A stretch of 64,000 nucleotides of DNA. Origin: Gentiana macrophylla. Lineage: Eukaryota > Streptophyta > Magnoliopsida > Gentianales > Gentianaceae. The stretch spans positions 36,082 to 100,081 of the forward strand of contig JAOBSW010000583.1 of NCBI GenBank assembly GCA_026214975.1, written 5' to 3'. Below are positions 22,592 through 32,514 of the stretch, one piece after another. The notes beneath the pieces were generated by a model. That model saw only the letters and a program-made list of their open reading frames with translations, was not told the DNA's origin and ran no database searches. A program made the translations under genes and the position numbers. The first letter of the stretch is position 1. Every line of letters begins with the position of its first letter.

Positions 22592-25500
22592 AGGTTCCAC
22601 GATTTATATATAGTCATAATCGTAATTAAACGATTTAAAGGAGTGGAATTGCATGTAGGTGATATTTTACTTATTATTATGCATTAATAATTTTTAAATT
22701 GCTATGGTTGAAGAGATGGACTGGGGTTGGCACCGTTTTCCCGTTAGATCTATTGTAAACTCATATAAACGATGAAAATCCGTTCATATGAGTATAGGAA
22801 ATTATGTAATTTATGTATTATTGCAATTTTAATTTCCAGAAAATAGATCTGTACATTAGCTGTTTAGTCTTTTCGTTTTTTCCGTTGTTTGAGCCGTTAA
22901 AACGAAGATCCCTCCGGTCAGAATCATGATTGGAAGTTGATGAACAATCCCATAAATTTTGGTGTCGATCAGAGTCCGTTTGGGTTTCCGTTCGTTGCTG
23001 CGAAGTGGCTGCTGTAACAGAAAAACGCAGGATTCACAGAAACTTACTGTGACTTCTTCGATTTTCTGGGAACAATTGGACCGTTCAAATTAAAATCCGA
23101 CCGGTCAGATCCATAATCATGGAGTTTTGGACGTGATATAAAATTTTCAGGACGATCGGGATTCATCTTCATCCCCGATCGATCTCGGGAAGTATATGAT
23201 GCGCTGCTGTGAGAGTCTGTTTCAGCAGCAAGTTGGGCGGCTCACTGAGGAAGATTGACAAGTCAAAGCTCCGATCCGACCGTCCATCTTGAAGTCCGAA
23301 GAATAAAGATCAGATCTGGAAAGTTTCGTCTCGATCCGAGTTTGTTTGATATGCCGATCATTGAAGATTCTAATCAGCTGCAGATTAGGGTTTTAATTTA
23401 TTTTCGAATAGATTAGTTACGGGGGTGCCAACGGTCCATCTCGGTGTTTATTTTCCGCACTAGTATACATGTGTAGATTGTATGAGTAGAACCGGAAAAT
23501 TGCCATGACATGCATCATATCATGAATTCCACTCCATATGCATACATGTAGAAATTAATTCGAGGAATTAGTTAGGCATGTATAAAACACACGACTAGTT
23601 TTAATTAATTGTTTGATATTAATTAGAAACTAATTAGGTAAAACCGAGGAACACGGGTTTTTTCAATCGTCGAGGTTGGGTGATGGATTCTCGGTGAATC
23701 CCACTCTGCGAAAGCATAAGGAGTAAAATTCCGAAACCTCGTGGTTAAGGTGTTGGATTCTCGGTGAATTCCACCTTACCTAAGACGAGATTACGTTTTT
23801 GTTCCGTAGTGTCTACGTGAAAGTTTGATGTTTAAGGACTGGATAATCACGGGCAAACAGGTTCGAAAGTGGTTTAACCACGGTTGGGTGGTCAACAGCA
23901 GCCTACGGCTCAATCGACTTCACCTCCACGTGTGGCGTTTGCACGGGTGCGGCAATATCGAGCCATCCGAAGAGCTACTACGGCTCAACGGACCTCTCCT
24001 AGCCTTGTCCCGTCCGACGGCCACATATGTTCTAACGAATAGGTCGGGTGGGCTAGCCCACATAACCGACAACATTCGGGCCTATGATTTATTGTTCCTT
24101 AATGTAACATCAAGTCCAAAAGCGTGATCAAGAAACCCACCACTTTTTCAAAATATTGAGTGGGAGCGGGAGAGGCGACGGCCGACCCCACGGCTCTCAT
24201 TGTTGACACAAGCAACGTGAGAGAATGGTGACGCCTCGTGCCGGCTTTGATTTCGCCCCTAAGGAAGGCCTTCACCGCTATCAAAATTCAAGGCTTGGTC
24301 TCCGAAAGGATAGGATTTTGGGTACTTGTCGGGTCACCGACCGACCCTAAGCGGCACACTCGGGGTCTACCTAAAAATGCGAGACAGAGGTCACACTCAT
24401 AAAGGGTATTTTTGGTAGTACCTTGCATTTGAAAAAGGAAAGGTGATTGACGATCACAAATGAGATGTTCGATTCTCAATCGATCTTCAATATTAATCGA
24501 AACCTCTTTGACCTACCCTAAGGCGGCAATCGAGGCATTAGATTAAATCCTTGGAACGGTAGGATAGACTATAAGTACTTAGTTTATGTTCTAAAATTTT
24601 AGTAGTGTATGATTTGGATTTATTTTCTGTCAATTTTATTTACAACTGTTATACATATCTCTCTATGGTACTAGACTGCTAGTGTAAAATTGACTAGTAA
24701 TGGCTTCGTTAAAAAGTGGTAAGTAACTAGAACGTTGTACTTATTGATCTTACATGCGATTAATTTTTCGGAAGAGATATTTCTCTGGAGCCTTCAAGAC
24801 TTAAGTGACGTAAATAAGGCATGTCACTGCTGTCACTCGTGCAGAACGAGAGACAACCGTAGTTAGTTTGAAAGATGATTGGGACGACAAAATTCTTCTA
24901 GTGAATTTTAATTGTGTAGTGTCTACACGAGAAATTTTCTAATAGAAAAATTGGAGAATCATAAATTTAAGTGTCGCTAGTTAGACGGCATTTGGAACCG
25001 ATAAACTAGTGGGAGCTTTTATCTTATGTTTTTCGAATTTATTAGAAAATTAGTCCCCACTGGTAACGCTTTTATTAGACATCCCACAGTTCACGAGTAG
25101 TAGTGTCTACTCAATTGAACTGCTAGTTCAAGACTATTTCCTTTTAAGGAAAGTTGAGAATGGGAAAGAATGTCTATAAGTGTTAATCATCTTAACTAAA
25201 GTTTTGAGGCTAAACCGAAACATTAATTAAAGAAAGTATAGGATAAGGAAAGTGATTTGAGTAACTTGACTCGGTAGCTTAGTTCTTTGGAAGAACAAGG
25301 AAGCTGTGCATTAACGATTAATAGAGTAACAACGGGCGTAAATTCACTATAATAGTGGGAGTGATATAAGGAAATGAATTTCGGATTCTATCCTTGAATA
25401 TCACAGAAAAATTTATTTTTCTGTTTACAGATTCGTTGAAACAAATGGATTCACTTTCATCTCGATACTACAGTTGCCTCAAACAAAGTGAAGATGACAT

Positions 25501-28036
25501 TTGTAGTACGAATCTATGACTCGGACTTTTGTTTGATAAAGACAGAACCACTAAGAAAAGCTGAATAGGTATGTGTAACACGTCTAAAACTATTAAAGGT
25601 AAAAGGTTTCCGTATTAAGATAAACAACCCTTCAATATCTATTAATTAGTGCATATATCCTAGAGATAAGACCGACGATCGGCTAAGGGTGATTCCTATC
25701 TCGGTCTAGAACACTATCTCAAAGGAACAATGACTAAGTTTCCTTTCAATCGGGAGAGGGTAATAGATTTGAAGGGTAACATAGCTTGTTCATCATGACC
25801 TTTCGGGTCTAGTGAGAGATACAAGCTAGTGGGAGATTTTGAGTGGTGACATTCTGTCTGATAACTACTCAAAACACTTGTTGGTTTATCGAAAGAATAC
25901 GAGGAGGTGTCTCTGATTTTAACAGAGAATAGAGTATTCCATGCTCAGAAATAGGCTATCGCATAGTCTTGGGACTATTGCTCGGCCTGCCTCCTAGTGG
26001 AATGTTTCTCACTGAGGAAGAAACCATAGACTTGCCTGATATAGTTATTAATGTTCTACAATACACTGTTAAACTCGATTAAGATAATTGGTTGCAAAAT
26101 AACGGTTAACATTATTATGTAAACCGAGAAGTCTACCTAGAAGATGCCAGAGAATTTATGGATAATGAGTGAATTCGGTTCACACCACTTCCATAAATGT
26201 AGGCATTTAGCATTTAATGCTTGAAGGTAGGACTGGAGATTTTGCGCATACGTTCAGATTGTGACTGTTTGTGAAATATCTTAATGAGACGAGTGAAGGT
26301 TGATTATAAGATTCTTGAGATCAGAAAGTGACGGTTGAACTGTCACAAGCCTTTCGATAGAATCTATAAGTAACAACCTTAAACCTGGAGTACGGTTACC
26401 CAAAGGTAGTTACTATTTGATTTAATCGGACCACGCCCAACATCGGTTGTTGGTGATTACACCGATAAATACTACTAGATCGAATATCAATACACCCAAA
26501 ACACGGTGGGAGTATGGTTTAACCGTTGACCCATTGTGGTTTTGTGGTTTTGTGGACTTTATAGTCTCTTTGGGGTGATTGATAACCTATGGCTCTTGGT
26601 GGGTGTATAGATTCGATTATAGAGGTTGGTTTGAAAACCTTAACCCTGTGAAAGGAGTTTTGGTACTCAGTTTTGTTTCACCTCTTGTAGAACCACCTGA
26701 GTGTCTCAGCCCAGTGGGAGCAATTGGATCTACACGGAAAAGAGTCGAATGAATAGGAAAGTTTAAACTTTCAAAGCGCAAAGTTGAGTGGTATAGGGGT
26801 GATTCACGACAAGTAGAGAGTTAACCGGACCTTGAACTCTCTCACCACTCGGTCTTGCTAGATTTCGTTAAAGCGTAAAATGGGGTGATTCCCCGAGACT
26901 TTCTTGCCGAACAACGGAATCGAATTCATTCGAAATGTAAGGGTTTTAGCTAAGAATGAATAACGGATTCGTTACAAAGCGGAAGATAGGGGGTGATTCC
27001 CAAGACCTTTTTTGCGAGACTAACGATATCTTAATTCATTCGAAAGAACCTTTTGGTAGGAGGCTCCGCCATGGCTTATATCCTTTGTGGATTTAAGAGA
27101 ACCTCTCGGTCATTTAAAAGTCACATGTTTTAAAATATGTGGACTTAACCAAAATATTGATAAGTTTTTTCGTAGACTAGATATCAATATTGGTAAAGTA
27201 GTAGCATTAGTGTTCATAAATGATAACACTAAAACGGTTGGAAACAACATGGGTGTGCTATCTGAAGTCGGAAACTGACACGCCAAGATTCTCCAGATGA
27301 GAGAATTGGACTATATTCTAAGAATTTGATTCGGTCAAATTCACGAGAATTAGTCATTGGCTATCCCACCTATTTTATTGTATAAGATGATTATGCATAT
27401 ACGGTTGCAACATTCATCGAGAGTAGTCCTACCCTAACTCTCAGGAATGATTCTCTAAATCTTCGGATAAAGAGAAAATGGGATAGAATCTCTCTTGGAT
27501 AATGGCAAGTCAGGTTATCACAAGTCAATAGTAATCGAATCTCGGATTCAAGCATTGAATAGCGGTTTTAGTACGTCCTCAAGTATCTTTAGAGAACGAG
27601 GAATCATATGCTTGTATATTCAGGTGCAAACTTGTATATGGTTGACTACACTGATTCTGACTTGTAGTCAGATTAAGGATGATCATTAAGTTGATCTCGG
27701 GCTCAGTGTTTACTCATAGTGGGAGATAAGCCGATATCACTTCATCGTGAAAATAGTGAAGAGATAGCTTAGAAGGATCTTCTCAGTCATTAGAAGTCAT
27801 AAGCATATTGAGAGAGAGTACCGCCTGATTGGAAGGACCGGCAACGTTTCAATCCTAAAGATCGTCTCGAGTCGACAACCTAACTAATCAGTGTACCAAG
27901 TCGAGTGCTTGGAGGGTACGGCATTAATGGACATGTCTCATATGCTTTTAGAGCAAGTGGGAGAGTGTTGTGAATAAGATGAGAAAAGGTGTGCTCTAAA
28001 ACAATCGTTGCTTGTCATTTCGTGCAAGTGGGAGAT

Positions 28037-29768
28037 TGTTAGGTGTAGTGCCGAAAGACAATTTGTGTAATTGTTTTTAATAATGAATGACCGAATTTAT
28101 CTCACCTTATTACTTGCTTTGTGCTTGTAAAGTAATACATCGCCTTGCAAACCCTAAGTATATTCAGATGTAACCACTTAACTCAATGTATGGATTACAC
28201 GTGAGGATTGAGTTAATGGTGATATACTTAAATGTTAGTCCGTGGTGAACTTAATCGAGTTTAGGGTCTCTTGATTAAAACACCAATAATGCGCCTCTAA
28301 CACACCTAGGGTGTGATAGTCTTATCCGGACTTTGTCGGCAGAGGTACTCACGTGGGGCATTTATATATGATGACATTCATATAGATGGACCGATTTAAT
28401 CTGAATTTCTCGGTATAATTCCGTAATCGAGGAATCTTATTAAATCATTAGATGATCATATATGGATCAACCTTAATCCCGAGGTGATCACATGATGTCG
28501 CTTGTCCCGGGGTAGTGTTTGATGTGTTAGTTACGGTTCACTTAAATATGTGTTCCAAGCCACTTCTCATTGGCACTATCTCCGGATTTGAGTGAGTAGT
28601 TCGATTTTCACGCAGACATGGAATCCATTCCTTCATGCGGGAAGAAGAGAGACAAATTCCCTTGTTTGTTAGCCCTAAGAAAGTGATCGATCCCGGAGTT
28701 CACATTTGACTAATTAGCTACTAGTCGATATGTGTGCTAATTGATCATTAGGGGTTAATGGTAAATAAGGATAAGATATTTCGAGTCGGGTTCATGGAGA
28801 CTTCCCACCGTAATGGACATTCTATGGAGAGGTTAATCCGTATGTAGTGATTATATCAATGGACGCTTATTAACTCTATGTGTTGAGTATAAGTATACAT
28901 CTATAATCGGTAGAGTTGGGCCGGGTTTATGGTGGCGTAATCTCGGAATTAATAATTAATGTACTTATTCGTTAGATGAATAATTAATTATTGGAGCTCT
29001 ACTGTTATAGTCCGTGGTCCCCGATGTGGCTTACGTAATTCGGACTAGTAATCTTGTTACTTGGGCCTCAGTGATAATTAATTGGTGGGATAATTAATTG
29101 ATATGCATGGATATTATTTAGTTGAAATTTAAATAATATAATACACATAAAAGACATTTTATGTGGCTTTTTGACCCTTAATGGTGGCGCCATATATGTC
29201 ATTTAATTAGAGAGAAATTAATTTTCTTGGATAATTATTTGACATGTGATTTATATTTTATTTGTTAATTGATAATTCATGGAATATGAGATAATAATAT
29301 GATTTATCCTAATTTGTTTGGGATAATCATTTTATTTATCTTTTATTTGGAATAAAGGATTAATGTAATAATTATCTCTTAATTATTTAATCTCTTGGAG
29401 ACAAGGATTACTCTCCTATATAAAGAGAGTTCTCCTGCCCTTTATTTGAATGGCAAATTTCACCACTATAGCAAAAAAAAAAAAAGAGAAATAATTAGTT
29501 TTCTTGTCTAGGGTTTTAGAAGGTTAAAACTCTAAGTTTTTCTTGGTGTTGCATATCGAGGAGGTTCGTGTATCAAGAAGGGTGTCCACCAACCGCCGTT
29601 TGGAGAACACATCGGAAGATCAGGCGACTCTTCCCGTTATTAGTAACATAATCTTAAACCCCCTTGTAGTAGTTTAAGTCCTTTAATTATGTGTTTTGAT
29701 ATATAAATCGTGATCCATCCGCTGCGCGTAGATCTAACTCGTTTAGATCTAAGAACCTGCATCCTTCA
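28037..29768 (+). repeat. 3' LTR of the LARD
   Basis: Starts TGTTAGGTGTAGTGCC directly after the polypurine tract and ends ATCCTTCA. The TATA box is at 29417-29424. Confidence 0.9.
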
Positions 29769-29848
29769 TTTTTTTCACTTGATGGTCAAATGCATTGTAG
29801 GGCATATTTTTTTCCAATATGTAGTGCAAGTGTTTAGGTAAGAGATTT

Positions 29849-30011
29849 TGGGCTTTTGGGGAGGTTGTATTTCCTTAATGACCCTAACGAACTCATATTG
29901 GGCTGAGAATGGAGCCCAAAATGAATAATCTGTCAACTGTTAAGGGGTCTATGGTCATTTCATTCATCTTCCTAAAACCCTAAACCGCTGTCAGCCTCTC
30001 GGATATATAAA
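29849..30011 (+). promoter_or_regulatory. snoRNA-type promoter: site II, telobox, TATA
   Basis: Three site II words (TGGGCT at 29849 and 29899; reverse AGCCCA at 29913) are followed by a telobox AAACCCTAAA (29975-29984) and a TATA box TATATAAA (30004-30011). This set is known from plant snoRNA and ribosomal-protein promoters. It lies 380 bp upstream of the first snoRNA on the same strand. Confidence 0.7.
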
Positions 30012-30230
30012 TCCCTGCTAATATAATTTCTTCAATATTAGGTTTTCTGAATTTTTCCCCTATATACTTGATATCAATATACACATATTTGGAGGCATTT
30101 CTTTTACTAATCTATTGTTTATTCTCCTATATATTTGATTAATAATAAATACTGGGTATTGCCTCATTATTGGGATTATTTCATGGAATTATGGTGAAGT
30201 TTTATCCCAAAGATTTATATATTCGGTGAG

Positions 30231-30308
30231 GCAGAGATTAATTGCAGAAAGTTGAGTTGCTTCGCCTGTGTTTTACTCGGGTGCAGCTAATAAATCTCTG
30301 CTAAACTA
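30231..30308 (+). ncRNA. Candidate H/ACA-type hairpin with H box
   Basis: GCAGAGATT (30231-30239) pairs with AATCTCTGC (30293-30301), with further pairing inside (ATTGCA with TGCAG). Right after the stem comes AAACTA (30303-30308), which fits the H box ANANNA. A second hairpin with an ACA end is not obvious, as a long T run follows. Position downstream of a snoRNA promoter supports a structured RNA; identity is unproven. Confidence 0.35.
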
Positions 30309-30392
30309 TTTTCTTTTTTTTTTTTTTTTTTTTTTTTTGGGTTATGTAATTAATTTTTGGTTTTTGGAAAAAAAAAAAAGTCTTTTGGACAT

Positions 30393-30472
30393 GGATTCCT
30401 ATGATGGCATGAAATCTTTGAGACCTGATTGTCAATTTGATGACAACTATAAGCAAATTCTTCTGAGGATCC
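30393..30472 (+). ncRNA. snoR66: Box C/D snoRNA, snoR66-like (18S rRNA Cm38 guide)
   Basis: About 80 nt. Terminal stem GGAT/ATCC, box C ATGATGG (30401-30407), box D' CTGA (30425-30428), box C' TTGATGA (30437-30443), box D CTGA (30463-30466). The 12 nt before D' (AATCTTTGAGAC) are fully complementary to GTCTCAAAGATT near the 5' end of 18S rRNA. Counting five nt from D' selects the last C of GTCTC, which is C38 in plant numbering, the site assigned to snoR66 in Arabidopsis. The rRNA sequence and site are from memory of established data, not checked here. Confidence 0.8.
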
Positions 30473-30515
30473 CATTTTTGAATTTTATTTTTAATATTTA
30501 TGTGAATAATTTGGT

Positions 30516-30616
30516 GAAAAGAGATGATGATCGCACTGGGCTCTGAGCAACTTGAAAAAAACTTGCTAAATTTGATGCATAAAACTGCAGCCTAGAAAAC
30601 TACTTCTGATCTTTTC
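30516..30616 (+). ncRNA. Box C/D snoRNA, target not identified
   Basis: About 101 nt. A perfect 7-bp terminal stem GAAAAGA (30516-30522) / TCTTTTC (30610-30616) encloses box C ATGATGA (30524-30530), box D' CTGA (30543-30546), box C' TTTGATGC (30571-30578) and box D CTGA (30606-30609). Candidate guides are TCGCACTGGGCT before D' and CTAGAAAACTACTT before D. I cannot place either on rRNA or snRNA from memory. It starts 43 nt after the first snoRNA, so they are probably processed from one precursor. Confidence 0.72.
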
Positions 30617-30826
30617 ATTCAAACCTAGTTTTCTTAGTTTATTTTCTGTGTTTGATATAAACTTTTTGTTACTAGGCTCATAAATTTGTGTAAGAACAAA
30701 CAACTTTTTGTAACTAGGCTCATACTTGCTTATGATTGACTAATATTCTGTTTTGCAGTTTCAACTCAGAGATACTTTATATATTTAAATTATTTACAGT
30801 GCTCCTGCTGCTTGAGAAGTTGTATC

Positions 30827-30893
30827 GTCTGGATGAATCTCGACTACATAGTTTGAATTTACGGTCAAACTATGTGGTCTATTTCATCCAAAC
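30827..30893 (+). ncRNA. Hairpin with internal loop, candidate structured RNA
   Basis: Inner stem ACATAGTTTGA (30846-30856) / TCAAACTATGT (30865-30875), 11 bp perfect; outer stem TGGATGAA (30830-30837) / TTCATCCA (30883-30890), separated by an internal loop of about 7-8 nt per side. ACA occurs about 13 nt downstream. Shape fits half of an H/ACA RNA. A MITE remnant or chance palindrome is possible. Confidence 0.35.
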
Positions 30894-30984
30894 GTTTCAC
30901 TCTACAAATCTACAAATAGAGTCACTAGGAAAGAATTTCGTTATTGATAGTGTATGGGCTTATTAGGTTGCTTGAGAGTTTAGT

Positions 30985-31058
30985 ACTCATAAGAGTATAT
31001 ATATATGTATATATGCAAGTTTAAGATTGTGCTCTAGTTTCACAAAAGTACTCATATG

Positions 31059-31097
<39 letters not shown>

Positions 31098-31115
31098 GTG
31101 TATATATGCAAGTTT
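30985..31115. repeat. Microsatellites (TA)n and (TG)n with a local duplication
   Basis: Two TA-rich tracts, the second preceded by a TG run, are each followed by ATATATGCAAGTTTA(A/G)GATTG. This suggests a local tandem duplication of about 85 bp. Confidence 0.7.
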
Positions 31116-31119
31116 AGGA

Positions 31120-32023
31120 TTGGCAAGTATAAGTTTTTTTGACTATCTAACATGTATCCCTTGTTTAATTTTCTTGATTTGCAACACCAGAAACAAGTTC
31201 AACTCTCTTAATTAAGATATTTCAAATTCATATTTGCATGAAGCTTTCAAAATCTTAATAAGGATATATTATTTGAGCCAAAGATTATTACATCAACATA
31301 GATTTGAACAAATAGAATATCATATTTAGATCTTTTAATAAATAGAGGACTCTGTTCGGATGCTGTGAACCCTTCGGCAATACCATAGGTTTTCGTGGAA
31401 CTGTTATTTATGGCACAGCAAGTTTTGTTTTAAACTATGTACAAACTTTTATGAGTTTATAAACATAATATTACATCTTGAAAACCAGGAGGGGGACTTC
31501 CTTTTTGATAAAATATTTAAAAGAAACACATTTGACACCTATTTGAAAATGTTTGAAATCATAAATTCATGAAACATATATGAGCAATCTAATAACCTTT
31601 AGCCCAATAACTTTAGGGAACATCCCTTAATACAACACCCACTGTTCTGACCTTAGATAAGGTTTATTATTCTGACAGACCCGATACCGGTAAAAGGTTT
31701 TATTATTTTGACTGACTCGATACCGGTCAGAAAGTTTATTTCATATATTCTGACCTATATTTAAACATAAAAAATTCAACATAGAAGCTAAAATTGTGTC
31801 AGAATATGTATATGCGAAAAATTTGAAAGATAAAATTGGAAAAAAAAAATGTGTGAAAAGACGTTCACTTTCTTTATAATCTATGCCTTGTATTATATTC
31901 ATTCAATTTGTTTCTAAGAACCCGTGTGGTGCCTATGATGGTCTTTCTAGCATTTTTAGGGACTAACAACCAATACATCATTTATCTTGAACTGGTTAAG
32001 TTCACCATGCATTAGTATTTATT
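31120..32023. other. Intergenic, short GATACCGGT repeats only
   Basis: No gene seen. At 31650-31750 a degenerate unit with TTCTGAC and GATACCGGT(C/A)A occurs about twice. Confidence 0.45.
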
Positions 32024-32200
32024 GCATTGTTAATGGTACCACATCCAATATACTCGGACACCACACCTGTGTAAAATTCGATTTTACAGGGGTCGAAATA
32101 CCACATTTCGTTTTTGTGGGGTTACAATAACACATTTCAATCCATGTAAAGTTGAATTTTGCAAGCCTGAGTATATTGGATGTGGTGCCATTAACAATGC
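32024..32200. mobile_element. MITE, 177 bp, about 34-bp terminal inverted repeats
   Basis: The left arm GCATTGTTAATGGTACCACA... and the right arm ...TGTGGTGCCATTAACAATGC are inverted complements over about 34 bp with two mismatches, including an ATCCAATATACTC / GAGTATATTGGAT core. The interior is non-coding. TSD not clear, so the superfamily is open. Confidence 0.75.
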
Positions 32201-32514
32201 CGTATCCAATATCGGTTAAAGCATCATGCACAACACAAGGTGAAACAAGTGCATGTAAATTAGCAAGATTGGATATAAAAAGTGACCGCTTTTTTGTTTA
32301 TGCACCACCTTATGGATCCTAATGATCAATTCACATGTGTTACTTCTATTCAATTTTGTTTGTTGTTTGACTTCTTGTTAGTGTAATTTTTTTCTGCTTT
32401 TTTCTTGGAAATACGAAAGCTTTTATTAAACGACAGTAAACGCAGATACAAAGCCGGTCAAAGCTGGAACAAACCGAACTAACAAACAACAAAAGAAACT
32501 ATAGACAACAACAA

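Larger units (their letters stand above)
20864..29768 (+). mobile_element. Non-coding LTR retrotransposon (LARD-like), 8.9 kb
   Basis: Complete LTR structure: 5' LTR 20864-22577, 3' LTR 28037-29768, TSD TTTTT (20859-20863 and 29769-29773). The primer-binding site is TGGTATCGAGAC (22580-22591), close to the initiator-Met tRNA complement used by many plant copia elements. The polypurine tract is AAGTGGGAGAT (28026-28036). The 5.4-kb interior has no frame over about 100 codons and no gag, protease, integrase or RT motif that I can find. That fits a large retrotransposon derivative depending on proteins from another element. The word GTGGGAG recurs through the interior. The LTR pair differs by many small indels, so the insertion is old or the consensus poor. 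Confidence 0.88.

Noticed and set aside
23825..24127. 100-codon frame in the LARD interior
   Set aside because: No domain, composition like its surroundings, no second exon or repeat support.
30268..30546. 92-codon open frame
   Set aside because: It runs through a poly-T tract and the two snoRNAs; no protein motif.
32019..32231. 70-codon minus-strand frame
   Set aside because: It lies within the inverted-repeat MITE and reads through its arms.
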